Shown in pieces: positions 1 through 10,155 of a stretch of 64,000 nt of DNA (positions within the stretch are counted from its first letter, which is position 1; every line of letters starts with the position of its first letter). The position numbers and the translations under genes were made by a program. This DNA comes from Eumeta japonica (taxonomy: Eukaryota > Arthropoda > Insecta > Lepidoptera > Psychidae), in assembly GCA_005406025.1 (NCBI GenBank), contig BGZK01002041.1:1-64000 (forward strand), read 5' to 3'. The notes beneath the pieces are model-generated. The model was not told where the DNA came from and made no database searches. It was given only the letters and a program-made list of their open reading frames with translations.

Positions 1-390
1 AAAATTACATACATTATTCTTATTCTTTATAATATAAAAGTTCTACAATTTATATAGATCATATTTTCATTCACTTCCACAATAAATTTATTCACTGAAT
101 TTCTACTGTTATCGCTAAAGAGTTCTGATGTGTTCTTGTCGATTGTTACATTGGAATTATATATATATATATAAATGAAGAAAATATGTAGATAAATTCA
201 TTTAATTTCTTTGTTTACTAGGTTTTACAGTAAGCAAAGTTTTAGAAGGAATAGTTTCTGACAACAAATCTCAGTATTATCCCCTAACTCCTAACCGTTA
301 AGGAGTGCCATGGCTTCCATTATCAGCTCAGCAACGTGAGATGATCTACCAGACGCAAAAAACTTTAATAACTAAGAAAAGAGCTCAAAC
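1..390. other. AT-rich non-coding stretch
   Basis: No open frame, repeat edge or RNA motif can be supported here. The only local pattern is a short TA run near 160-172. I see nothing else in it. Confidence 0.5.
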
Positions 391-880
391 ACACTATACG
401 TGCCTGTAATATTTGAGGGTATCCCTCGATTTCCCTGGGATGTCATTATCAGATCCTGACTTGGTGACTATGGGACAACCTTGTAGGTATTCTATTTGAA
501 ACGAAAAAAATATTTTTTTAAGTTTTTCCATAATTAACTACAGCTGAGGAATTCCTGGTCATCTATAGTCTTCTTCATCAGTTCCATATCACTAAACAAT
601 ACTTTCTAAATGGAAATGCTTCACTTACAGCTTAAACAAAAACTGCTTATATGTATATCTATAATGTTTGAGGATGCCCTTCAATTTTTAATAATATTCA
701 TCATAAAAAATACATTTAAGAAAAATAGGACCAATCTGCAAGGATATTCTTCCAAATAAAAAAGAATTTTTCAAATCAGTTAACAAGTCAAGGAATTCTG
801 AGACAACAAACAAAAAAGAAATACAACCTAATTGGGAATCTCCTTCTTTTTTTAAGTCGGTTAATAATGAGTTCCTTCGT
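391..880 (+). repeat. Diverged two-unit dispersed repeat
   Basis: Two diverged units share the phrases 'aatgtttgaggatgccct' (about 664) and 'atatttgagggtatccctc' (about 409). Each is followed by a stretch with 'atcagatcctgacttggtg' or its decayed counterpart, then 'gggacaacct' or 'ggaccaatct'. The second unit ends in 'tttttttaagtcggttaat' near 847-865. I associate this wording with an abundant lepidopteran repeat, from memory only. It is heavily decayed, non-coding, and runs into the period-6 array that follows. Confidence 0.5.
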
Positions 881-899
881 CTTTTATATTGCCCCATCA

Positions 900-1190
900 T
901 GCAATCAAGATCCTGATCGCTGTCCTGTTTTCGACTCTGACCTCGGTCTCGCCCTCGATGTCAATTTCTTTGTTTTCTCGATTCCGTTCGAAGTCCCACT
1001 TTTGATTCCAACTCCCGTTTTGATCTAAAGAGATTTCAATACCATTCTCAATATTCGTCTCATTTTCAATTTTGATCTCAGTACTTACTGCTGTTCGTTT
1101 CAATTCCAGTCACGCTCTTGATTTCAATTTTGATCCCACACTCAATTTCGATTTTAGTCTCATTCTCAATTCCAATGTTATTTCATGTTC
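900..1190. repeat. Degenerate period-6 array, locus A
   Basis: Pyrimidine-rich on the plus strand, built from loosely repeated hexamers such as TTTGAT, TCCAAC, TCCCGT, TTCGAT, CTCGGT. The register holds for about 290 bp with many substitutions. The same kind of array recurs near 12.7, 20.9, 25.1, 31.6, 39.5 and 57.0 kb. Open frames that read through it in either direction are a by-product of the low-complexity period, since six is a multiple of three, and are not called as genes. Confidence 0.65.
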
Positions 1191-1439
1191 TGTGAACAAT
1201 TTTGTTTCTGTTATATGTCACGGTTTTGATTTAGACAAAAATGTAACGAATGCTAGTAGTGTCAAAATAAATCGTGGGCTATATAACTCGGGGATAATAT
1301 AGTTTTTTTTTTTATGAGTGAAAGAATTTTATAATCTTCAGTGGCAAAAATATGAAGACGAAGCCAAGATTTTTATTTCGAAAGCTTTTCATTCGGGCGT
1401 ACAACAAATAGCTACTTACATAGTAAAAAAATTGGGAAA
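1191..1439. other. AT-rich spacer
   Basis: Short spacer with no recognisable feature between the period-6 array and the next repeat block. Confidence 0.4.
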
Positions 1440-2016
1440 TTACGCATGGATGTTTCGATTTTCCGCCAACATTTCACCCCTTATTTCACGCTCTTAGAGT
1501 TATATTTCCAAAAATTATACATGTTTTTATTTTTCATTTGAAATGAGCATTTAAAATATAAATTTTATTATCAATAGCTTCAGCGATTCCGCTTTTTCAC
1601 AAAAATTTCATCCCATTTAGAGTTGCTTTTAGGTGTCATGTCATATCAAACATCATACATGTCACTATTTTGTATTAGTAATGATTAGCTACAATATAAA
1701 CTTTGAGATAAATAGCTTCGATTTTCCATATTATATTTCATCTCCTGTTTTATGCCCTTCAGAATTAATTATGTTTGTATTTTTTTCTTTATTTCAATAA
1801 ATAACTAAAATATTTAAGTGTGGCATCTGTTGCTTCAACGCTTTCGATTTTTCTTACAGCAGTATTACACCATCTTCACTCGTTTAGAGGTTGAATTTTT
1901 AAAAATCCTTTCTCAGTGCTTGCCTACATTGTAACTGAAATCTCTACAAAATTTCAAATTTCTAAACCCAGAAGTTTGAGCTATACATTGTAATATGTCA
2001 GTCAGTTTTTCTTTTA
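1440..2016 (+). repeat. Diverged tandem units of ~115-140 bp
   Basis: About four units can be laid over one another. Anchors are 'tttcgattttccgcc' (1456), 'agcttcagcgattccgc' (1576), 'tagcttcgattttcc' (1712) and 'gcttcaacgctttcg' (1832). Each is followed by a stretch like 'ttcaccccttatttcac'. The last unit ends with 'agtttgagctatacattg' and 'gtcagtcag'. Non-coding, old and decayed. The wording of the last unit matches a tail I associate with insect transposable elements, from memory. Confidence 0.55.
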
Positions 2017-2217
2017 TCTATACATATATAATGAAAATAGGTTGTCTCTGTTCGCCAATCACGTAAAAACTACCAAACGTATAGACATGGGACTGGGACC
2101 ATTCGATGCGGAATGATTTGAGAATGGTTCTAGGCTACTCATTTTTCGAATTCCGTAAATCCTTCGCCATTTTATTTATAAATAAAAATTACCCAGCGAA
2201 GCGCGCGGGACAGCTAG
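2017..2217 (+). mobile_element. Short non-autonomous Helitron-like element
   Basis: The element obeys the three Helitron end rules. It starts with TC (2017, after an A), it ends with CTAG (2214-2217) directly before a T, and it has a GC-rich hairpin just inside the 3' end. The hairpin reads CCC-a-GCG-aag-CGC-gc-GGG (2192-2209), with its 3' side 8 nt from the terminus. At about 201 bp it has no coding capacity and would depend on a Rep/helicase supplied elsewhere. Its start, TCTATACATATATAATG, resembles starts of lepidopteran Helitrons I remember. The upstream repeat ends in similar AT-rich sequence, so the 5' edge is less certain than the 3' edge. Confidence 0.65.
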
Positions 2218-3100
2218 TATATAGTATATAGATAATTGACCCAAGTGATGTTTTTCAAAGTTTCATTCAATTTATAAATAATTAAAATAGACTTACGGGA
2301 ATGAATTTTTTCTTATGAATCTTTTTTGAAAACAAATTAAATATAATTAAAAATAACAAACAAATATTTTTTAAATCTTAATTTGTTAATAGCTTTTAAA
2401 ATTTCTTTCGTGAAATTCAATTTTGTCGCATAATTTTTTGGGGGAATCGAATTAGTCCAATATTTTTCTTTTTTTAGAATGGCCCAACCGGTGTAATTAT
2501 GCCTTTTAAATATTTTGAGCAAATTGTTGACACTCCCTTAATTAAACTACCTCTCAACATTTTGAGATGTATCTTAGTTTCCAAATATTTCATATTTAAA
2601 CTTCGGTAAAATTCAGAAAGAAAATGGCATTAACCACCAGATATTCCTTTGCATTACTTCAATTACTCGGAAAATGGCGGTACTTTCAAAGCAATTAAAT
2701 AATTTTATTATGTTATCAAAGTTTTAAACTTTTGACAATGCACTGATAAAGAGCGCGTTTTTTTTTTATTTTAAGCCGTAATAAAACATGAGTATTAAAG
2801 TTTTAATTAATTTAATAAGAGTACATTTTCATCTAAGATCTATTCCTTTTATCGGAATAAGTTATGGTTTGACAATTTGTCTGTATTTGAACATTCTAAA
2901 TTAAAGCAACTTACGTATTGTAAAAAAATATTAATTTAATCATTGCAACTGTTTTATTACATGATTTAAATAAGAATAGCAACCTCCCGCTTCAAGGTTT
3001 ATCCCGTACAAAGTAAATAATAAGTTAAATATAATAAGTAGTTCATTATTATTCGTTTGTTTATATTTAGTGGAATCTGTACATCATAACTAATTTTATA
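2218..3100. other. AT-rich non-coding stretch
   Basis: About 0.9 kb of AT-rich DNA with no supported gene. The 61-codon minus frame at 2337-2522 looks like chance: it is rich in Lys/Asn/Ile and has no recognisable motif. Confidence 0.5.
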
Positions 3101-3281
3101 AATTGGAAAATGAGTTCGCTCGTTTGTTTTTTGTTTGTGTGTAACGTTTTCACGTCTTAACTATTCAACGGATCTGAAAAAAAATTCACTTTCAATTTTC
3201 AACCCAATATTATTAATGTGAAAATGGGTTTGTTTGTTTGTATGTGTTTAACTTTCATGCCTTAACTACTAAATCGATTGA
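3101..3281 (+). repeat. Two tandem copies of a transposon-end-like repeat
   Basis: Copy one (3101-3180) and copy two (3206-3281) both carry a 'gaaaatg..tttgtttg' start, then a 'taac.tt.cacgtcttaacta' or 'catgccttaactact' core, then an 'atcgatt'-like or 'cggatct' end. This layout is typical of ends of small non-autonomous elements in Lepidoptera, from memory. The copies differ by substitutions and small indels. Confidence 0.5.
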
Positions 3282-3689
3282 ATGTTGCATTCGCGTTGTC
3301 GGGGGTACAGAAAAGGACATGGGGTACTGCTTATTTATATATATATCGAGCGTAATTCAAGTTCGACATCGGTCTGGTATCAGAGTCGCGGGCAAGGCGA
3401 GAATACGCGAAGTAGTTTCGTAATAAAAAAAATAACGGCAATACGTGTGTTTTCTACTGCTGAGGCACTATTACTTCTACATTTTTAGATTTGCTGTAGT
3501 GTATTGATATATAATGTGATGCATTGATTTGATATAATAAGGTTACGTGTTTGTTCGCCAAAAAAATTCATTTGAAAGACCAGGACAAATACTAAACTTC
3601 ACCGTCGACCGGAAAGCGCGACTGAGCCGTTGCTCAGTACGACGGACAGCAGTGTTAGCCTGAGCGAAAAGTAGGTCTATACTACTATA
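3282..3689. other. Non-coding flank of the minisatellite
   Basis: Mixed-composition DNA leading into the 32 bp array. It includes a GC-richer patch at 3600-3660. Two overlapping short plus frames (3238-3423, 3282-3488) lack family motifs and are not called. Confidence 0.4.
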
Positions 3690-6203
3690 GTTATTGATCT
3701 GCAACGTACTGATTACATGTGGTTACTGATCTGCAACATACTGATTACATGTGGTTACTGATCTGCAACATACTGATTACATGTAGTTACTGATCTGCAA
3801 CATACTGATTACATGTGGTTACTGATCTGCAACATACTGATTACATGTAGTTACTGATCTGCAACATACTGATTACATGTAGTTACCGATCTGCAACATA
3901 CTGATTACAGTGGTTACCGATCTGCAACGTACTGATTACATGTGGTTACCGATCTGCAACGTACTGATTACATGTGGTTACTGAACATACTGATTACATA
4001 CGTAGTTACTGATCTGCAACATACCGATTACATGTAGTTACTGATCTGCAACATACCGATTACATGTGGTTATTGATCTGCAACATACTGATTACATGTA
4101 GTTACTGATCTGCAACATACTGATTACATGTGGTTACTGATCTGCAACATACTGATTACATGTAGTTACTGATCTGCAACATACCGATTACATGTGGTTA
4201 TTGATCTGCAACATACTGATTACATGTAGTTACTGATCTGCAACATACTGATTACATGTGGTTACTGATCTGCAACATACTGATTACATGTAGTTACTGA
4301 TCTGCAACATACCGATTACATGTGGTTACTGATCTGCAACATACCGATTACATGTGGTTACTGATCTGCAACATACTGATTACATGTGGTTACTGATCTG
4401 CAACATACCGATTACATGTGGTTATTGATCTGCAACATACTGATTACATGTAGTTACTGATCTGCAACATACCGATTACATGTGGTTACTGATCTGCAAC
4501 ATACTGATTACATGGTTACCGATCTGCAACGTACTGATTACATGTAGTTACCGATCTGCAACATACCGATTACATGTGGTTATTGATCTGCAACATACTG
4601 ATTACATGTGGTTACTGATCTGCAACATACTGATTACATGTAGTTACTGATCTGCAACATACTGATTACATGTGGTTACTGATCTGCAACGTACTGATTA
4701 CATGTGGTTACTGATCTGCACCATACCGATTACATATGGTTACTGATCTGCAACATACTGATTACATGTAGTTACTGATCTGCAACATACTGATTACATG
4801 TGGTTACTGATCTGCAACGTACTGATTACATGTGGTTACTGATCTGCAACATACTGATTACATGTGGTTACTGATCTGCAACATACCGATTACATGTGGT
4901 TATTGATCTGCAACATACTGATTACATGTAGTTACTGATCTGCAACATACTGATTACATGTGGTTACTGATCTGCAACATACCGATTATGTGGGTTACTG
5001 GATCTGCAACATACCGATTACATGTAGTTACTGATCTGCAACATACTGATTACATGTGGTTACCGATCTGCAACGTACCGATTACATGTGGTTACTGATC
5101 TGCAACATACCGATTACATGCGGTTACTGATCTGCAACATACCGATTACATGTGGTTACTGATCTGCAACATACTGATTACATGTAGTTACTGATCTGCA
5201 ACATACTGATTACATGTGGTTACTGATCTGCAACATACTGATTACATGTGGTTACTGATCTGCAACGTACTGATTACGTGTAGTTACTGATCTGCAACAT
5301 ACCGATTACATGTGGTTATTGATCTGCAACATACTGATTACATGTAGTTACCGATCTGCAACATACTGATTACATGTAGTTACCGATCTGCAACATACCG
5401 ATTACATGTGGTTACTGATCTGCAACATACCGATTACATGTAGTTACTGATCTGCAACATACTGATTACATGTAGTTACCGATCTGCAACATACCGATTA
5501 CATGTGGTTATTGATCTGCAACATACTGATTACATGTAGTTACTGATCCGCAACATACTGATTACATGCGGTTACTGATCTGCAACGTACTGATTACATG
5601 TGGTTACTGATCTGCAACATACCGATTACATGTGGTTACTGATCTGCAACATACCGATTACATATGGTTACTGATCTGCAACGTACTGGTTACATGTGTG
5701 TTCACGCCATTATTTCCTTTTTTTTGTTCTACCCGCTTTTTGTTTCCTTATCGCTCCTCTCCCTCCCCGTACACGATACGTTCACCTACCGCAACATCGC
5801 TGTAACGGACGCTTTCGTATTCGATATAAACGCTTTATAAACTGTAAGGTGCCACAAGTGTTAATCCTGTATAGAGAAAAATATGTGCGCGAGGAACGAG
5901 TGCCAGCAGGACTTTAGAACGGCCCCGGACTGCAACTGCTAAAAATCAGGTATCGTGACTTCCTATATTTCTCCTATATGTCTTCTTCACACACCGTTCA
6001 CTTCGCTCCCAACGGACCCCATACAGATTCAATCAAGAAACTGTGGAGCCCGTACAATGTGGTTACTGATCTGCAACATACTGGTTACCTGTGGTTACTG
6101 ATCTACAACATACTGGTTACCTGTGGTTACTGATCTACAACATACTGGTTACCTGTGGTTACTGATCTACAACATACTAGTTACGTGTGGTTACTGATCT
6201 ACG
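3690..6203. repeat. 32 bp minisatellite array, interrupted by an LTR
   Basis: A head-to-tail array of a 32 bp unit, close to GGTTACTGATCTGCAACATA followed by CTGATTACATGT. About 63 units lie before 5698 and about 4-5 more after 6061. Most units differ only at a few fixed positions: GG/AG before TTAC, C/T in TTACTG or TTATTG, T/C in TACTGATT or TACCGATT, and ATA/GTA. A few units carry indels, for example near 3909, 4510 and 4983-5001. After the interruption the units share CTGGTTACCTGTGG and ATCTACAACATA, so the distal end is a distinct subtype. The unit contains in-frame stops and its length is not a multiple of three, so the array is non-coding. Confidence 0.97.
5699..6056. mobile_element. 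Solo LTR inserted in the minisatellite
   Basis: This 358 bp insertion begins TGTTCACG and ends CCCGTACA, the TG...CA ends expected of a retroviral-type LTR. It is flanked by a perfect 5 bp duplication, ATGTG (5694-5698 and 6057-6061). Removing the insert and one ATGTG restores an uninterrupted 32 bp unit. No gag/pol sequence is attached, so this is a solo LTR left by recombination between the two LTRs of an element. A possible promoter core is the TATAAA at 5825-5844. A 73-codon open frame at 5696-5917 lies inside and looks incidental. A 5 bp duplication fits Gypsy- or BEL-type elements. Family and orientation are not determined. Confidence 0.85.
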
Positions 6204-7639
6204 ACAGCAAATAATGACCCAGATCACCGGCGGCCTTGCTATTCCTGAATATAATAGCAGTTGTAGCTACGACGAGGCACGAATTAGTGGCTAAAAATTA
6301 CTAGGTCTAAAAGTCCAGGTACCGTATTCAATGTCACGAGGTGAAAAAATTAAACACGCATTTTGAGGCCCGATGAGAAGATTGTTGGGTTGGTAGAAAA
6401 AATAGCGCTTACATATTATAAGTTCAGCTCAAGTCCGAAAACGAAGTGAGAACACGATAAGTCTTTAATTTGGCAACTGGTTCTACCATCTAGAAGGCAA
6501 TTGCTTTTTTGAAAGTGTCGGGTTTACCATACGTAACTTCCTTATGAATATAGAACCTATTAAGTATTGTTATGAACTGCGCTCGCGAGTTAAAAATAGA
6601 AGGAAAAAATAATTCTCTTATAAAAAAAATGATATGAGAATAGAATTATCCAAGCGTAAGCAACTCTTTCCGCGAACTCTGTCGGTCCTTTTGATGAGTA
6701 TTTATATTATATTTTAAAATGTATTTATTTTATGTAGTGCAATTTTCGAAAGACGATAAATCTTGTTTGTTTATGTCAGATGTGGCATGTTACAACTTAT
6801 TTGTTGAGGAATTTATCGAATTATCTATATTTCTAAAACATTCTGGACGTATAATCGGCGAATAGAATAGCAAAGTGTGGGCACAGAGGAGCGGAGTTTT
6901 ATTTCTGGAATCAGTACCTTCACAAATTAAGTGCGATAAAAATAAGCATTCAATTCTTTCTGTAGTAATTTATTGTGACTTTTTATTTCTGAATATATTT
7001 CTGCTTTTCTATGTGTTTTCCTTCATTTTATATCTATTCTCAAATCCCTGATAGGTTCATTACTTAATAGTATTTGAAATACGTTGAACAAGTTAGCATA
7101 CGTTGTACTTAGTATTACCAAATGGTGTTCATGCACTCTAAGCTAAACACATTCCTGAATTTATGCATAAACATATTTCAAAAGTGATATATACCTCACC
7201 AATCCATCGCACAGTAGTGATTGGAAGCTTTAACGCTAAATCAAACATAGGTGATGATGATGAGCTAATATAATAAACCAGTTTTGTTTTGGGTACAAAA
7301 TTTAAAGAGACAGTAACTTCTTGATTTCTTGGAGAAACTCTTCATGATGAACTGGTTTTTAGACAGTGGCCTCCCAAAAAGCCTTTCTTAAACTTTTCAA
7401 ATTATGACGAAAGAATAGTCAAATAATTTTGTTATCGTAAATGGTTTTGCAGTTTGATCAAACACATGAAAACACAATGGTGAGAAAATTCATAACGTAC
7501 TCCGATCTACAACTACCCAGCTTAGCAATTATTCACCACATTACTCCAATATAGCTAAAATACAACAACAATATACATTAGCAGTGTGCCGTCAATCTTG
7601 CTAATCTTATTATTCTCAACAATTCTAACTCGGTCAAAA
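6204..7639. other. AT-rich non-coding stretch
   Basis: About 1.4 kb after the minisatellite with no supportable gene, repeat edge or RNA. Composition is ordinary for the window. Confidence 0.45.
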
Positions 7640-7935
7640 GCTTCGGTGATGTGACAGGCTTTAGAGCACGGGTCATCACAGATGCCGATCGGTTAGCAAA
7701 GCCGCCGCTCGAGCATCGGCGAAACGGAGCACTTTCTCTTCTCCGCCTCGACATTTTCACCGGTGACCTTCGATTTCGGCGCAGGTTCGGCCGACCAACA
7801 AATGGATGTGGACGGTTCCGCAGGCTCCGTTTACTCTCACAATAGTTTCACGAAAATTGGCTAGAAGCGGAAACCTTTTCCTCGCGACAGCCGCGCCGCC
7901 GGAGCGCGGCCACTTATCAAACTTATCTCCGTAAT
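7640..7935. other. GC- and CpG-rich block
   Basis: Markedly GC-rich relative to its surroundings, with many CG dinucleotides (for example around 7690-7710 and 7885-7910). Two short overlapping frames on opposite strands (7578-7760 minus, 7651-7845 plus) reflect the low stop frequency of GC-rich DNA and show no domain. It could be a promoter or enhancer island, or an unassigned exon. The sequence alone does not decide. Confidence 0.35.
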
Positions 7936-8063
7936 GGGGACGATGATACGGCGTTTTTCCTTATGCGAATCGACAATATCATCGAATAATGTTTCTCTTT
8001 TTGAGGAAAAACTCTAAGAACCTGTTTTTATTTTGTACCGAGGAGTGAAAATTTTTATAATGA

Positions 8064-8160
8064 CTAGCCGTTGCCCGCCTGTTTGCCGGGCATAAGTTGA
8101 AGTTTAGTATTGTTACTTATTTCCGTGACACAAACGTCGTTGGGGTTTCATTTACACACA
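8064..8160 (-). mobile_element. Helitron-like 3' terminus, far end unknown
   Basis: Read on the minus strand, the sequence ends with CTAG (8067-8064) directly before a T. Inside it lies a hairpin of GCCCG (8073-8077) with CGGGC (8087-8091). These are Helitron 3' end features. I could not locate the matching TC 5' end, so the inner boundary given is arbitrary. No Rep/helicase coding sequence is visible here. Confidence 0.45.
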
Positions 8161-8339
8161 TACAATTATATACAAACAAATGATTATAACTATCGAGGCA
8201 ATGCGATAATAATGACTATTTTTTATGGCTAATATACGATTTACATATATATATATAGTCTATACGATTTCGATTAGGCCACACGTAAGGTCGCATTCAT
8301 TTATGTGGATAAATGAACATAACCAACTCGACATCCTAC

Positions 8340-8565
8340 AGATTTGTTTTTCTTGCAGTAGTTTGTTTTATATATAATTGCATTTCTATATAATTTTTGT
8401 TTGAAAAGAAGTACCTCAAGTTACTTGCTTTTTTTTCTTGAAATACAACTGCTTTACGAATGAGTGGGAATTTTGAAACACTATTTTATTTAATGTTATG
8501 ACGTATTTCAAGAGTTATAAGCTACGAAATAGAGATATATCGAATTTTCAATTTTAACATTATCA
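8340..8565 (+). mobile_element. LINE 3' tail fragment (copy 1)
   Basis: Shares ordered blocks with the 3' UTR of the LINE fragment at 32.0-33.1 kb: 'tttctatataatttttg', 'tttgaaaag', 'cctcaag', 'cgaatgagtggg', and 'atgacgtatttcaag' followed by a 'gttataagctacgaaata' end and an AT-rich 'cgaattttcaatttt' tail. Only the 3' end is present, which is the usual result of 5'-truncated LINE insertion. Orientation is plus, from comparison with the longer copy. Confidence 0.6.
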
Positions 8566-8584
8566 TTATATGCGCAATCGAATA

Positions 8585-9770
8585 TCTGTCTAAGTAATAA
8601 GTTAAAAATGGTGAAAAATAGAGGTACTGATCTTAAAAATAAGTGCGATAGCTCATCGATCTGTGATATTTCTCCAATAATGTGCCGAAAGCGTTTATTT
8701 ATAAAAGCGTTTATTAGCACGTAAAATTGAAAGAGTCATGAGCAATTAAAGATAAAAGTAAAGTATTTCCTTTTTAGTATATATCTCGTAGACCATTAAT
8801 ATTTAAGAAATTCGATAAAAAACGCTTAAAGAGGAAATTTCCTATAAAAAACTCCAAGCTCTCGGAACTATACCTATATTATTTATAATTTTAATTTAAT
8901 GAGCCTCCGCTTGGCATTTTGAGGTAGCGCGCGCGGCGTCAGAATCTAGTACGTCTAAATGATTTTTTCAAGGTATTAAATATTAATTTAAAAATTTGAA
9001 TACATTATTCAAAGGAGTATTCAGGTCAATATTGCCTTAATTTTTCAGTTCTTGTTTAATTTATAAATAATATTTTAAACAAAGTATTTTATTTTTTATT
9101 TTTTTTTTTTTTTGGCGTCATCGTTTTAAGCGTGTTTATAAGAAGAGCTCCACGAAGCGAAAAAATTATTTAAATTATTTAAACATTTCTTTAATGTACA
9201 ATGAAGAAGAAAATTTGAATTTTTTTTTATTTTAAGGTAATTAACAATTGTTGAACTTATTATAGAATTAAATTTAAGTTCAATTTTCAACGGAAATGTA
9301 TTTTTTGAAAAGTCCTCAATATACCATAATTTAATAAAATTTTTAAAATAATATTTGACACCTTAAACAAGTATTTAGGGTCATGTACTCGATTTTGACT
9401 CCGCGCGCGCTACCTTAAAATGTCACGCGGGGGCTCATTATCAGCGTTAAATTAAAATTATAAGTAATGGAGAAAGAGTTCCGGGAGTTCGGGCTTTTGT
9501 ATAGGAAATTTTCTGTTTTTTAAGGATCTTTTCTTCAAATTTCTTACATATTATCAGTTTACGAGATAACGGCTTAAAACGAAATACCTTTTTTTTTCTT
9601 GTTTAATTGTTTATGACTTTTGTAATTTTTTATGTGCTAATAAACGCTTTCGACACATTTTTCTAGACATTATTCCAGATCGATGAGCTATCGCACGTAT
9701 TTTTAGAACCTATATCTCTATTTTTCACCATTTTCAACTTATTACCTAGACTAAATTTTCATCCAGATCG
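8585..9770. repeat. Large imperfect inverted repeat (foldback)
   Basis: The left arm (about 8585-9035) and right arm (about 9315-9770) are reverse complements at roughly three-quarters identity by eye. Matching landmarks are 'gcgatagctcatcgatct' (8644), 'aaagcgtttatt' (8689), 'aatttcctata' (8836), 'tataattttaatttaa' (8884) and 'ggtagcgcgcgcgg' (8922). Their complements appear in reverse order at 9692-9675, about 9645, 9508, 9448 and 9415. The spacer is AT-rich and non-coding. It is either a foldback-type DNA element with very long terminal arms, or two copies of one repeat inserted tail to tail. The conserved GAGCC(T/C)CCGC near the arm tops may mark an element end. Confidence 0.75.
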
Positions 9771-9904
9771 CTCAAACCGTCGCAGGTTTGGTATACATTT
9801 ATCGCGAAATTTGACAAAAAAAAAAAATATCTACAGGTGGAATCCATAGACTTATACAGTAGAAAAGATGTAGATTAACGTAGATTATGTTGGTATTTAC
9901 TTCT
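9771..9904. other. Short AT-rich spacer
   Basis: Nothing recognisable between the inverted repeat and the next GC-rich block. Confidence 0.4.
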
Positions 9905-10155
9905 CAGAGTGCGGAAACGCCCCGCGGGAGCGGTTACGATGGGGATTGTTTCTCGACCCCGCGGCGGATAATTCGGCCACAAATTACCATGATACTTTGC
10001 ATTTTGTGTTAAATTGAATATTTAGGGCTCCGGTTGCATCTCGAAAATTGTTTGCGGAATTTTCGGAGGTAAAATCAACTCGATCCATTTAACTGTACCG
10101 CTCGCGGGTAACGTAATTTAACGATGCGGCTATCACGGTGCAGGCTATCGCTGTT
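9905..10155. other. GC-rich block
   Basis: GC-rich island in AT-rich surroundings, with CCCCGCGGG (9920) and CCCCGCGGCGG (9957) patches and no open frame. Islands like this in insect intergenic DNA are often conserved regulatory elements, but no specific binding site can be claimed. Confidence 0.3.

Noticed and set aside
3690..5693. CRISPR array
   Set aside because: The 32 bp units are directly contiguous with no unique spacers, there are no cas genes, and the context is eukaryotic. It is a minisatellite.
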